From the NCBI GenBank assembly GCA_030038475.1, contig JASHOU010000088.1, positions 1-43,571 on the forward strand: a stretch of 43,571 nt of DNA, given 5' to 3'. A program made the translations under genes and the position numbers. This document shows positions 33,541 to 41,492 of the stretch, one piece after another (within the stretch, counting starts at the first letter, position 1; each line of letters starts with the position of its first letter). The notes below the pieces were generated by a model. It ran no database searches. It worked only from the letters and a program-made list of their open reading frames with translations, and had not been told where the DNA came from. This DNA comes from Terriglobales bacterium. GTDB taxonomy: Bacteria; Acidobacteriota; Terriglobia; Terriglobales; Acidobacteriaceae.

Positions 33541-35607
33541 TTGTATCTCTACTTGCAACGCCGCCTTGACCGCCGCATGGCCGAGTTTCTGCTTAGCACA
33601 TATGGCCTCGACCAGGACGCATTCTATGTGGATGTTGCTGTTGAGCAACCGCCCAGAATCGAGCTTGGCGACTACGCGTTTCCGCTGGCGTTCGGACTTG
33701 CCAAGAGGCTGCGCAAGTCCCCACGCAAGATTGCAGAAGAAATTGTTGCCGGAATCGGCGTCGTCGAGGGTTTCGCGAAGCTGGAAGTCGCCGGGGCAGG
33801 GTACATCAATGCGCATGTGGATCGCCCCGAGTTCGCTGCCACCCTGCTCAGGGATGAGTTGCCGAAACCCAAGGTGCCACAACCCAACCTACCCGCTCGG
33901 ACTGGCAAGGTGCTCGTCGAACATTCCAGCATCAATCCCAACAAGGCTGCCCACGTTGGGCATCTGCGCAACGCCATTCTCGGCGACACGTTCGTCCGGC
34001 TGCTGCGCTTTGCGGGCAGGGAAGTGGCCGTTCAGAATTACATCGACAACACCGGCGCACAGGTCGCGGACGTGGTGGTTGGATTCCTGAACATTGAAAA
34101 GAAGACCCACGCCCAGATCGAGGCGCTCGCTGCCACGCCTCGATTCGACTACGTCTGCTGGGATCTCTACGCCCGCGTCTCGCAATGGTATGAAGACGAC
34201 AAGGCGAACCTGCAGGCGCGCGCAGCGACCTTGCACGCCATCGAGGAAGGGAACAACGAGACGGCGGCGATCGCCGATTTGATTTCGACTGCGGTGCTGA
34301 AGCGCCATCTCGAAACCATGGATCGGCTTGACATCGAGTACGACTTCCTGCCGCGCGAGAGCGAAATCCTCCATCTGCATTTTTGGGACGCGGCCTTTAC
34401 CAAGCTCAAAGAAGCTGGCGTCCTAACCTACGAGACCGAAGGCAAGAACAAAGGCTGCTGGGTCATGCGCCGCGCGGGAACAGCCGTTTCAAAGAAAGAA
34501 AAGGAAAACGACGAGGCCCCGTCGAACTCCGCCGAAGACACCACCCCCGAGCGGATTTCAGAAGATGCCCAGAAGGTTATCGTCCGCTCCAACGGCACCG
34601 TCGGCTACGTCGGCAAAGATATTGCCTATCACATGTGGAAATTCGGCCTGCTCGGCCGCGATTTCTCTTACCGGAAGTTCTATCGTTATCCCAACGCTCA
34701 CGACTGCTGGATTTCGACCATCCCGGCCGATCCCAAAGCCGATACCAACCATCCCCACTTCGGCGACGTCGCCGAGATCTATAACGTCATCGACACCCGC
34801 CAGTCCGAAGCGCAAAACACAGTCATCGACGCGCTGCGCGCTCTTGGCCACGGCGAAGCCGCCGATCGCTACACGCACTTCTCCTATGAGATGGTCGCGC
34901 TCACGCCGCGCTGCGCCGAAGAACTCGGCTACCAACTGAGCGTAGAAGATAAAGGCCGCTCATTTATCGAAGTCTCCGGCCGCAAAGGATTCGGCGTAAA
35001 GGCCGACGATCTTCTCGATACGCTCATCGCCGCAGCTCGCAAGGAAGTCGATGCGCGCCACCCTGAACTGGGAGATTCCGAACGCGCCGGCATTGCTAAT
35101 CAAATCGCCATCGGCGCGCTGCGCTACTTCATGTTGAAATTCACCAAGCAATCGGTGATTGCCTTCGATTTCAAAGACGCGCTCAGCTTCGAGGGGGACA
35201 CCGGTCCCTACGCGCAGTATGCAGTCGTGCGCGCGACTAATATTTTTCGCAAAGGTGGCCTTGATCCAGAAACTTTCTTGCAAGACGAGACCAACCGCAT
35301 CTCTCCCGAAGATTTCACTCAATACCTCACTGGCGACTCCGCCAACGACATCTGGGAGCTATGGCTCGCTTCCTCGAAAACTTCTTATGTTGTCGGCCAA
35401 TGCATTGCGACCACCGAACCGGCTTATCTTGCCAAGCACGCCTTCCAGTTGGCGCAGCTGTTCAATGCCTTCTACCATCGCTATCCCATCCTGAGCGAAA
35501 CGGACGAAGGTCGCAAAGAGTTTCTGCTCGCAACTGTGGCCGTTCTGCGCCGCGAGTTGATCCGCGTCCTCGCCACTATGGGCATCACGGTCCCACCGGT
35601 GATGTAA
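33541..35607 (+). CDS. argS: Arginyl-tRNA synthetase
   Basis: The 688-residue class I enzyme charges tRNA-Arg. The N-terminal Add1 domain (YLYLQRRLDRRMAEFL, ...ELGDYAFPLAFGLAKRLRKSPRKIAEE) begins right at the TTG 33541, which stands five bases behind AGAGGA; the next ATG at 33577 would cut into the domain, so TTG is preferred. The HIGH-like box is HVGHLRNA near 140; the KMSKS-equivalent is SGRKGFGVKADDLL near 480; the anticodon-binding helical domain ends the chain. An insertion rich in Lys/Glu (KKEKENDEAPSNSAEDTT, about 322-340) is longer than in most homologues. Confidence 0.96.
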   Translation: MYLYLQRRLDRRMAEFLLSTYGLDQDAFYVDVAVEQPPRIELGDYAFPLAFGLAKRLRKSPRKIAEEIVAGIGVVEGFAKLEVAGAGYINAHVDRPEFAATLLRDELPKPKVPQPNLPARTGKVLVEHSSINPNKAAHVGHLRNAILGDTFVRLLRFAGREVAVQNYIDNTGAQVADVVVGFLNIEKKTHAQIEALAATPRFDYVCWDLYARVSQWYEDDKANLQARAATLHAIEEGNNETAAIADLISTAVLKRHLETMDRLDIEYDFLPRESEILHLHFWDAAFTKLKEAGVLTYETEGKNKGCWVMRRAGTAVSKKEKENDEAPSNSAEDTTPERISEDAQKVIVRSNGTVGYVGKDIAYHMWKFGLLGRDFSYRKFYRYPNAHDCWISTIPADPKADTNHPHFGDVAEIYNVIDTRQSEAQNTVIDALRALGHGEAADRYTHFSYEMVALTPRCAEELGYQLSVEDKGRSFIEVSGRKGFGVKADDLLDTLIAAARKEVDARHPELGDSERAGIANQIAIGALRYFMLKFTKQSVIAFDFKDALSFEGDTGPYAQYAVVRATNIFRKGGLDPETFLQDETNRISPEDFTQYLTGDSANDIWELWLASSKTSYVVGQCIATTEPAYLAKHAFQLAQLFNAFYHRYPILSETDEGRKEFLLATVAVLRRELIRVLATMGITVPPVM

Positions 35608-35727
35608 GTGGCGATCTCCAATCGGAAACTCGAACAATATAAAATTTCTACGGTTTATATCGCGATTTCCCAGCGGCGATTTTAGCTCTTTCGCACAAGT
35701 AATGTTCAAGCCATTGATGCAGAATGA

Positions 35728-35756
35728 TTTACACGTTCTGTTTCACGCTGTAAAAT
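35728..35756 (+). promoter_or_regulatory. Sigma-70-type promoter of the OmpA-type lipoprotein gene
   Basis: TTTACA (35728-35733) and TAAAAT (35751-35756) are separated by exactly 17 bases and lie in an AT-rich gap, 111 bases before the ATG at 35867. Each box differs from consensus by one base. Confidence 0.6.
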
Positions 35757-35785
35757 GGCATTTCCCGTGCATAAACACGTAACAG

Positions 35786-35814
35786 GATCCGGTGAGCGGC
35801 GTTTCCACCGGATC
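35786..35814 (+). promoter_or_regulatory. Hairpin in the 5' leader of the OmpA-type gene
   Basis: GATCCGGTG and CACCGGATC form a perfect nine-base stem with an 11-base loop. No T-run follows. It lies about 25-50 bases behind the expected transcription start and could protect the mRNA or regulate it. Confidence 0.5.
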
Positions 35815-35866
35815 TGATTCGACATCAAATAGACGGCAAATGTGGGCAAGGAGCCCTCGAAACTTT

Positions 35867-36616
35867 ATGAACCGCACCTCGTTGAAGATGACCCTAATGC
35901 TGGCCGCGACGCTGGCCGCCTCGATCGGCTGTACCACCAAGAATTATGTGCGGCAACAAACCACGCCGCTGATCAACAAGACCAACGAACTCGACGACCT
36001 GACCGCGAAGAATTCCAAGGACATCAAGGACGTCGACCAACGCGCGCAAGCCGGAATCCAGGACATCCAGGCTAAAGCCGCAGCCGCTGACCAGAAGGCT
36101 CTTGCAGCCGGCGCCGATGCCGACAAGGCACAGGTGGCAGCCAACACAGCGACGCAGCGCGTCGATACTTTGACCAACACGGTCATTAACCTCGATAACT
36201 ACCACCCCGTGGTCGAAACCGCCGTGCATTTCGGATTCAACAAAGACAATCTGACCAAGCAAGCCAAGGAAGCGATTGACCAGCTTGCCGCCAGCGTTGC
36301 CACGACCAAGGGGTATATCATCACGGTCGAGGGCGGCACCGATTCCGTGGGCAGTGAAGACTACAATTACGATCTCAGTCAACGCCGGGCCAACGCCGTG
36401 ATCCAGTATCTGGCGGCGGAAAAAAGCATCCCCGCGTACAAGATTTTTTTGATTGGGTTGGGCAAGGATAAGCCGGTCGAGTCGAATAAGACCGCTGCAG
36501 GTCGCGCTAAGAATCGCCGCGTCGATATCCATTTGATGACCAACAACGAAGCCGGAACGACTCCGGCGCAGGCCCCCGCCTCGCCGAGCGCGAACGCAAA
36601 TCCGCCGTCGATGTAA
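35867..36616 (+). CDS. OmpA/Pal-type peptidoglycan-binding lipoprotein
   Basis: The 249-residue protein starts at ATG 35867 (AAGGAG lies 14 bases upstream; earlier frames give no signal). A lipobox AASIGC lies near 17-22. Residues about 30-110 form an Ala/Asp/Lys-rich helical coiled region (TAKNSKDIKDVDQRAQAG, AAAADQKALAAGADADKA), and about 125-235 an OmpA C-terminal domain with HFGFNKDNLTKQAKEAID, DSVGSEDYNYDLSQRRANAV and AKNRRVDIHL. It anchors the outer membrane to peptidoglycan. The coiled region resembles Lpp-like trimers, giving a spacer. Confidence 0.92.
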   Translation: MNRTSLKMTLMLAATLAASIGCTTKNYVRQQTTPLINKTNELDDLTAKNSKDIKDVDQRAQAGIQDIQAKAAAADQKALAAGADADKAQVAANTATQRVDTLTNTVINLDNYHPVVETAVHFGFNKDNLTKQAKEAIDQLAASVATTKGYIITVEGGTDSVGSEDYNYDLSQRRANAVIQYLAAEKSIPAYKIFLIGLGKDKPVESNKTAAGRAKNRRVDIHLMTNNEAGTTPAQAPASPSANANPPSM

Positions 36617-36654
36617 ATACAAGTTTTGTCCCTCCTCCCCGGAGGACTTTGCCA

Positions 36655-36692
36655 AATCAGGCCGTCCCAAAATGTGGGCGGCCTGATTTTTT
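36655..36692 (+). terminator. Rho-independent terminator after the OmpA-type gene
   Basis: AATCAGGCCGTCC (36655-36667) pairs over 13 bases, with one G-T pair, with GGGCGGCCTGATT (36676-36688), followed by a T-run to 36692. The A-rich flank before the stem is too short for a clear reverse-strand terminator. Confidence 0.9.
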
Positions 36693-36781
36693 ACGCTGCG
36701 AATTGCGAGCGGTCGGGACGCGCCGGTCGGATCCACTACCGCCGTCCTCACCGGCCGCGCCAGAGGTAAAATAATCAAAGA

Positions 36782-37354
36782 ATGAATCGTCTCGCGGTTT
36801 TCGTATGTCTGCTGTCGTTGGCATCAGCCAATTGCCTGGCGCAGCAGTCGTCTTCACCTAACACGCCGCCTTCGTCATCACCGACCTCATCATCGTCCTC
36901 GTCTTCTTCATCCACGCAGAACACTCCTCAACCATCCAATCCCTCCGAAAGTTCCAGCCGCGATACCAGAATCGACCTCAGCCCGCCTCGCGATGACACC
37001 AAAACCCACCCCGATAGCAAAGATGCCGTTACCGGTCTCGTTTCCGACGACTCCGCCACGTCTCCGGTTCCGGTCCATCCCTGGAATCCTCTGAAGGCGA
37101 AGCGAGACATTGACGTCGGCGATTTTTATTTCCGCCGCAAGAACTACAAAGCAGCGCTCGATCGCTACAAAGAGGCTCTTTACTACAAGGATGGGGACGC
37201 CATTGCCAATTTCCGTCTAGCGGAATGCCAGGAAAAATTAGGCGACAAAGCTGAGGCGAGGAGATACTACGAGCAGTACTTGAAAATCCTGCCGGAAGGC
37301 CCTTTGGCTAAGAATGCGCGCGCCTCGCTGGAGCGGCTGGCCAAGGCGCAGTGA
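36782..37354 (+). CDS. Exported tetratricopeptide-repeat protein with Ser-rich linker
   Basis: The 190-residue protein has a signal peptide (about 1-20, SLASANCLAQ), a Ser/Pro/Thr-rich low-complexity stretch (about 22-60) and two TPR-like units at the C-terminus: VGDFYFRRKNYKAALDRYKEALYY and AIANFRLAECQEKLGDKAEARRYYEQYLKI. A Cys just before the predicted cleavage (NCLAQ) does not make a good lipobox. It probably mediates protein contacts in the envelope; no partner is evident. Confidence 0.88.
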   Translation: MNRLAVFVCLLSLASANCLAQQSSSPNTPPSSSPTSSSSSSSSSTQNTPQPSNPSESSSRDTRIDLSPPRDDTKTHPDSKDAVTGLVSDDSATSPVPVHPWNPLKAKRDIDVGDFYFRRKNYKAALDRYKEALYYKDGDAIANFRLAECQEKLGDKAEARRYYEQYLKILPEGPLAKNARASLERLAKAQ

Positions 37355-37425
37355 ACGGCCACGAACTGCGGGCCTTCGAGCAAGCAGCTCGCACCATTTC
37401 CATGCCCTCATGGTTACTTGCTTAT

Positions 37426-37453
37426 AGCTCGCAGCCCGAGGCTCGCGGCTCGA
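37426..37453. repeat. Seven-base-period repeat between convergent genes
   Basis: AGCTCGC, AGCCCGA, GGCTCGC and GGCTCGA stand head to tail between the TPR gene and the convergent lipoprotein gene. Confidence 0.75.
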
Positions 37454-37459
37454 AGCGGC

Positions 37460-38062
37460 TCACTTCTCCACCTTCACAAATTCCCCGGCGGTGGCATTCA
37501 CGGCTACGCGCAGTTTGGCGGTCTCCCGGTCGGTGCCATAGATCACGTGCCACAGAAGCATGTTCGTCTGGCGGTCCCAGGCGAGCACGTAGAGAACCGG
37601 CGTGTCAGGTTCTTTCTCGAGAAACTTTTCTCCGCCATGTTCCTGGGCGATGGCGAATGCCTTGTCTGTATCCGACTTGAGAAACTGCACATTGAAAATC
37701 TGAGTGCTTGAATTGGTTGGGCTATAGCTGTCTTCGACGCTGTGCGAAACATCGCCAAGCGCCCAAGTATAAGGCCGGATCGCGTGCATGGAGGGCGAGG
37801 CAAAGCTGGCGCGCCATTCGGCGGCCTTGCCGTCGCGGCCCTTGGAATCATTGGTCGGCTCCGATTCCACCCGATACGGTTGCGCGTCCCCGGCCCAGCC
37901 GCGAGCGGAAATGTAGCACTTGTAAAACGCGCTGCTGCCGGTGATTTGCTCCGGAGGCTTCGGCTGCGGCTTCTCCGCCGGCGCGGGATTGCTTGGCTGC
38001 GAAGAGCATCCCGCCATGAATACTGACGCCAGAATCGCGATCGCAAAGCATAGTTTTTTCAT
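37460..38062 (-). CDS. Hypothetical lipoprotein
   Basis: The 200-residue protein has a signal peptide with lipobox FMAGC (Cys near 19) and a Pro-rich linker (PAPAEKPQPKPPEQ), followed by a globular part. Conserved-looking features are SAFYKCYISARGWAGDAQPYRVES and LYVLAWDRQTNMLLWHVIYG, the latter reminiscent of small PepSY-like beta sheets. I do not recognise a family with certainty. ATG 38062 is preferred over 38083 because the signal peptide begins there with MKK. Confidence 0.82.
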   Translation of the reverse strand: MKKLCFAIAILASVFMAGCSSQPSNPAPAEKPQPKPPEQITGSSAFYKCYISARGWAGDAQPYRVESEPTNDSKGRDGKAAEWRASFASPSMHAIRPYTWALGDVSHSVEDSYSPTNSSTQIFNVQFLKSDTDKAFAIAQEHGGEKFLEKEPDTPVLYVLAWDRQTNMLLWHVIYGTDRETAKLRVAVNATAGEFVKVEK

Positions 38063-38083
38063 CAAATTTTTACCGAACGGCAT

Positions 38084-38128
38084 TTCAGAACCAAGATTTA
38101 CAGAACAAAGCTATACAGAACAAAGATA
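38084..38128. repeat. Three imperfect 15-base tandem units upstream of the lipoprotein gene
   Basis: TTCAGAACCAAGATT, TACAGAACAAAGCTA and TACAGAACAAAGATA are adjacent, with a related but looser stretch following to about 38190. The array sits in the divergent gap between the lipoprotein gene and the DUF1569 gene. Confidence 0.8.
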
Positions 38129-38220
38129 TTGCCAACGAACTCTTTGAACCATGAGTTTGTTGAACCACGAATTCATGAATCCGAACCTGTGTTTGCGAAT
38201 CATTGTACTCAACGACCACC

Positions 38221-38724
38221 ATGGAATCCCATCTCGATCGTTTGCGTCGTGAATTGGAAGATGCAATCAACGGCGCCAGCTCCACCGATTTGTCGCGAGC
38301 TCCTGTTGGAAAGTGGAATACCGCGCAGATTCTGGAGCATCTTCTCCTCACCTACCAGAACACAAACCGCGGCCTCGCAAAATGCCTGAAACAGGGTGCA
38401 CCGCTCGCCACAGCCGGCAAGCTGAAGGACCACGTGGCCACTTTGCTGGTTTTGAAGCTCGGCTATATGCCGGGAGGACGCAAGGCTCCGGAACGTTTGA
38501 GCCCGCGCGGAATGTTGCCCGAGGAAGCGCGGCAAACGATCATTCCCGAGCTGCAAAAGATGGGCTCCGCTCTCGACGATTGCGAACGCAAGTTCGGTAC
38601 GCAAACGAAAATCATAGACCATCTTTTCTTGGGACCTCTGACTGCCGACGAGTGGCGCAGATTCCACTGGGTCCACGGGCACCATCATGCACGCCAGATA
38701 CGGGAGCGAATAGGCAAATCCTGA
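38221..38724 (+). CDS. DUF1569 / DinB-superfamily protein
   Basis: The 167-residue protein shows the DinB-superfamily pattern of DUF1569: WNTAQILEHLLLTYQNTNRG with the first His, SPRGMLPEE in the middle, and FHWVHGHHHARQI with the clustered histidines at the C-terminus. A four-helix bundle with a metal site is expected; the substrate is unknown. ATG 38221 begins the conserved helix, whereas an in-frame TTG at 38203 does not add domain sequence. Confidence 0.88.
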   Translation: MESHLDRLRRELEDAINGASSTDLSRAPVGKWNTAQILEHLLLTYQNTNRGLAKCLKQGAPLATAGKLKDHVATLLVLKLGYMPGGRKAPERLSPRGMLPEEARQTIIPELQKMGSALDDCERKFGTQTKIIDHLFLGPLTADEWRRFHWVHGHHHARQIRERIGKS

Positions 38725-38818
38725 CGCGGAGCGGCGAAGGCTGTTCCACTCATCGCCGCTCTTTGCGATCTTGCCCTCAGCGGAAGCGCTCGGCAAGAAC
38801 CCCGGGGGCCGAGCCTGA

Positions 38819-39406
38819 TTATTGGTTCTGATCCTTATCCTGATCTTTGTTGTTGTCGGAGCTCGCAGGCGTCTGGTAGCCGGCTTTGTGGCCCTGGTCC
38901 TGCATGTCCTCAAGCTCCTGCTGAGCGTCGGCCAGCGCCTTCTGCTTTTCGTCGATCTCGTTCTTGTACCGCACGTCGTCCTTACCCCACTGCAGGTTGC
39001 GCGCAGCGACGGTTGGATCCGCGGTCTCGGCAAGCTGGCGCAAACGCATCTCGCGCTGATCCACGTCGAGTTCGTGGTTCAGGGAATCGATTTTCTTTTT
39101 CTGGTCGGCAACTTTCTTATTCCAATCGTCGGCTTGCTTTTGCTTTTCGGCGTCGGAAGTGGCGGGAGCGGCTGCACCGGCCTTGGCTGAGTTGGCGCCG
39201 GCGCCGTTCGCCGTGGGTGGTGGTCCAACTACACTCAGAGGATCTCCTGTGGGGAGATTGTCGTTATCGTAATGGCGGCTGGCTGTCGCGGTTTCTGGCT
39301 TGTTCTTGCGAATCGCTCGCGCGAAATCCCCCAGAGACTGAGCCACTGCAACTCCCACCGTCAACAGCAATACAGTGAAAATGGTGATGCATTTTGTGCG
39401 TTTCAT
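38819..39406 (-). CDS. Exported coiled-coil protein of unknown function
   Basis: The 195-residue protein has a signal peptide (about 1-22, ending VAVAQ), a Pro/Ala-rich middle (about 55-85), and a long charged helix (about 85-175) with coiled-coil heptads (AEKQKQADDWNKKVADQKKKIDSLNHELD, KQKALADAQQELEDMQ), finishing in an Asn/Asp/Lys/Gln tail. No enzymatic motif is visible. Proteins of this composition are common in acidobacteria but uncharacterised. Confidence 0.82.
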   Translation of the reverse strand: MKRTKCITIFTVLLLTVGVAVAQSLGDFARAIRKNKPETATASRHYDNDNLPTGDPLSVVGPPPTANGAGANSAKAGAAAPATSDAEKQKQADDWNKKVADQKKKIDSLNHELDVDQREMRLRQLAETADPTVAARNLQWGKDDVRYKNEIDEKQKALADAQQELEDMQDQGHKAGYQTPASSDNNKDQDKDQNQ

Positions 39407-39458
39407 AAGTCATCCCTTTCCGCGCTGCGATTCGGTCGCAGCCCATCGTCGTTAAGGT

Positions 39459-40316
39459 TTAAGAGCTTGTGGTTGCAGCCTCCGCTTCGCCAAGGAAACC
39501 GCTAACGGTCTCGTTCAACTGCGCCGTTTCCCGCGCAATTCCATCGGCCAAGTGAGCCAACTCGGGATCGCAGCTACGCGACAATTGCCTTGCATATCCG
39601 GTGATCGTCCCAAGCGATGCGCGCAACGACTCCGCGAGCTCCGACGAAACCTCCCGGTACATCTTCTGGTCGTGCCGGAAGCGCTCGATGTCGGTTTTAT
39701 CCGTGATCACAAGCGTAGTGCCCATCAGAGTCGCGTCATCTCCCAGCACCGGAGAGGCCGTCACTTCGAGAACGTAGACTCCTCCATTGCGCGTGAAGTA
39801 GTTCAGGAGCAATCCTCGAACCGCCGAAGCCCCCGCCAGTGCGGGAGCCAGCGCTTGTTCAACGGTCGAGGCCGCGGACAAACGCGAGCCATCTTTCTCC
39901 GGGCGCAGCGTTGCCGTACGGAAAAGATCGGACAAGTGCAAACCCACGGGCGAGGCGAATCCAAGCAACTTTCGCGCCGCGGCATTGGCTTGCCGCACCA
40001 GCCCGCTGGTATTCAAAAACAGCACCCCGCAGGAAAGATTCGAGAGGATGGTCGAACTCAGCGTGTCCGAAACTTTGGCTTTTCTGCGCTCGGCAAGCTG
40101 CTGCGCGGCCAGCTCCTGTTTTTGCTGTTTTAGTTGTTGAATGACCACGTGATAGGCGTGTACCGGCAACCCTTCCGGCGCCAGCGGTTCATGATGCACC
40201 GCGTCTGATTCCTGGGCCAAACTTTTTCGCAGCCGCCGAATCGCGACCAGTCCCACGACGAAAGCCGCGCCACCGGCGAACAGAAGCATCACCATGCGCG
40301 GCACCAGCGGATTCAT
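39459..40316 (-). CDS. PAS-domain protein with truncated kinase-like C-terminus
   Basis: The 285-residue protein starts at ATG 40316 with GAGG eight bases before it. One N-terminal transmembrane segment (about 8-28), a Gln/Ala/Lys coiled coil (about 55-80) and a PAS domain (about 85-200, ILSNLSCGVLFLNTSGLVRQANAAA, NGGVYVLEVTASPVLGD) are followed by a helix pair resembling a histidine-kinase dimerisation domain (SSELAESLRASLGTITGYARQL). The phosphoacceptor His is not present and the ATPase domain is missing. It may be a membrane sensor lacking kinase activity. It lies eight bases downstream of prepilin peptidase, in one operon. Confidence 0.88.
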   Translation of the reverse strand: MNPLVPRMVMLLFAGGAAFVVGLVAIRRLRKSLAQESDAVHHEPLAPEGLPVHAYHVVIQQLKQQKQELAAQQLAERRKAKVSDTLSSTILSNLSCGVLFLNTSGLVRQANAAARKLLGFASPVGLHLSDLFRTATLRPEKDGSRLSAASTVEQALAPALAGASAVRGLLLNYFTRNGGVYVLEVTASPVLGDDATLMGTTLVITDKTDIERFRHDQKMYREVSSELAESLRASLGTITGYARQLSRSCDPELAHLADGIARETAQLNETVSGFLGEAEAATTSS

Positions 40317-40324
40317 CAGCAACC

Positions 40325-41251
40325 TCACAGCGCTCTCCAGTACCAGTGCAAGAGTTGGTCTCCAAACAGAAACGACAATATGCCCATGGCGCCAAGAAAT
40401 ACCCCAAACGGCATCTCGTAACAGCGGAGCGCCAGCCGCGCCGAATGCCACGCCCGCCGACGGGCCTCGATCTCAGGAAGGGGAGTCGCGCGCGCTTCAT
40501 TGCGCCGCCGCCGTTTCATCCAGACCGCAAAAACCGTGCTCAGCCCAAACAGCGTGCCGGTCAGCGACGCGGCGAAGATTGTCACCACCGTGAGCCTGAC
40601 GCCAAGGAATGCTCCGATCATCGCCATCAGCTTGACATCGCCGAATCCCATTCCCTCAACGCCCCGCGCGCGCAGATAAATCGCCGCCGCGCCGTAAAGA
40701 AACGATGCGCCGATCGCCGCTCCCAGCAGGGAATCCGCCAGCGACCACAACCGCCACGAGACCTCGCTTCGCACCGCGGCCGACACCAGGCCGGGCACGA
40801 TTCGCGAAGCCAGATCATTCACTGGAACCACAAGACTGAAGCCAATTCCCAGAGCCAGGCCGGGCAGCGTCAACGCGTCAGGAAGCAGCTTCATTTCCGC
40901 ATCGGTGAAGATCAGGCCGAGCAGCAGAAAGCCAAGCACTGTGCACTTCAACATCGCGAGCGTGGGACCAAAATGCACGTAGCAGCCGAGAAACAGCAGC
41001 CCCGTGAGTACTTCGATTGCCAAATAACGCGGAGATATCGGCTCTTTACATGCTCGGCATTTTCCCCGCAAAATCAGCCAGCTCACGACCGGAATGTTGT
41101 GGTAAAGAGGAATCGGATCTCCGCAGCGCGGGCACGCCGACCGCGGAGTTATCACGGACTTACCCTGCGGCAACCGGTAGATACACACGTTCAGAAAGCT
41201 GCCGAAACACAGCCCGAGACCGAAGATCGCAGCTGCCAACAAAAGTTCCAC
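40325..41251 (-). CDS. pilD: Type IV prepilin peptidase / N-methyltransferase
   Basis: The 308-residue membrane protein has the PilD layout: an N-terminal helix with FGLGLCFGSFLNVCIYRLP, two zinc CxxC pairs (CPRCG and CRACK), and the two catalytic aspartates in FTDAEMKLLPD and GFGDVKLMAM (GxGD-type aspartyl protease). It cuts and N-methylates type IV prepilins. No pilin or pil genes are in the window, but a PilZ protein follows upstream. Confidence 0.95.
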   Translation of the reverse strand: MELLLAAAIFGLGLCFGSFLNVCIYRLPQGKSVITPRSACPRCGDPIPLYHNIPVVSWLILRGKCRACKEPISPRYLAIEVLTGLLFLGCYVHFGPTLAMLKCTVLGFLLLGLIFTDAEMKLLPDALTLPGLALGIGFSLVVPVNDLASRIVPGLVSAAVRSEVSWRLWSLADSLLGAAIGASFLYGAAAIYLRARGVEGMGFGDVKLMAMIGAFLGVRLTVVTIFAASLTGTLFGLSTVFAVWMKRRRRNEARATPLPEIEARRRAWHSARLALRCYEMPFGVFLGAMGILSFLFGDQLLHWYWRAL

Positions 41252-41453
41252 TGGTTGGTTAAGTGCCTATTCTGCTTGGATTTGGATCGATTATAAGCCC
41301 GCCGCGCCGACCGCTTCCAAGTACGAAAGTCACTGTCCTTCTGTCATCGGCAAGTGCTTGGGAATAAAAGAAAAGAGTGTGTGACGAAAGGTGCCGTCTC
41401 GCGCCCGATTAGGCAATTCGCGACGGGTTGACGGATGGATGTCCCAATGCGGA

Positions 41454-41492
41454 AGTCAGCGTCAAAAGCTAGCGCCAAAAGTCAGTGCAGAA
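41454..41492. repeat. Three imperfect 13-base tandem units at the end of the PilZ gene
   Basis: AGTCAGCGTCAAA, AGCTAGCGCCAAA and AGTCAGTGCAGAA are adjacent and run into the stop codon of the PilZ gene at 41482. Confidence 0.7.

Noticed and set aside
32236-33882. 548-residue open frame on the - strand over the deoxyhypusine-synthase-like gene
   Set aside because: Antisense shadow of two real genes; crosses a terminator and promoter region and shows no motif.
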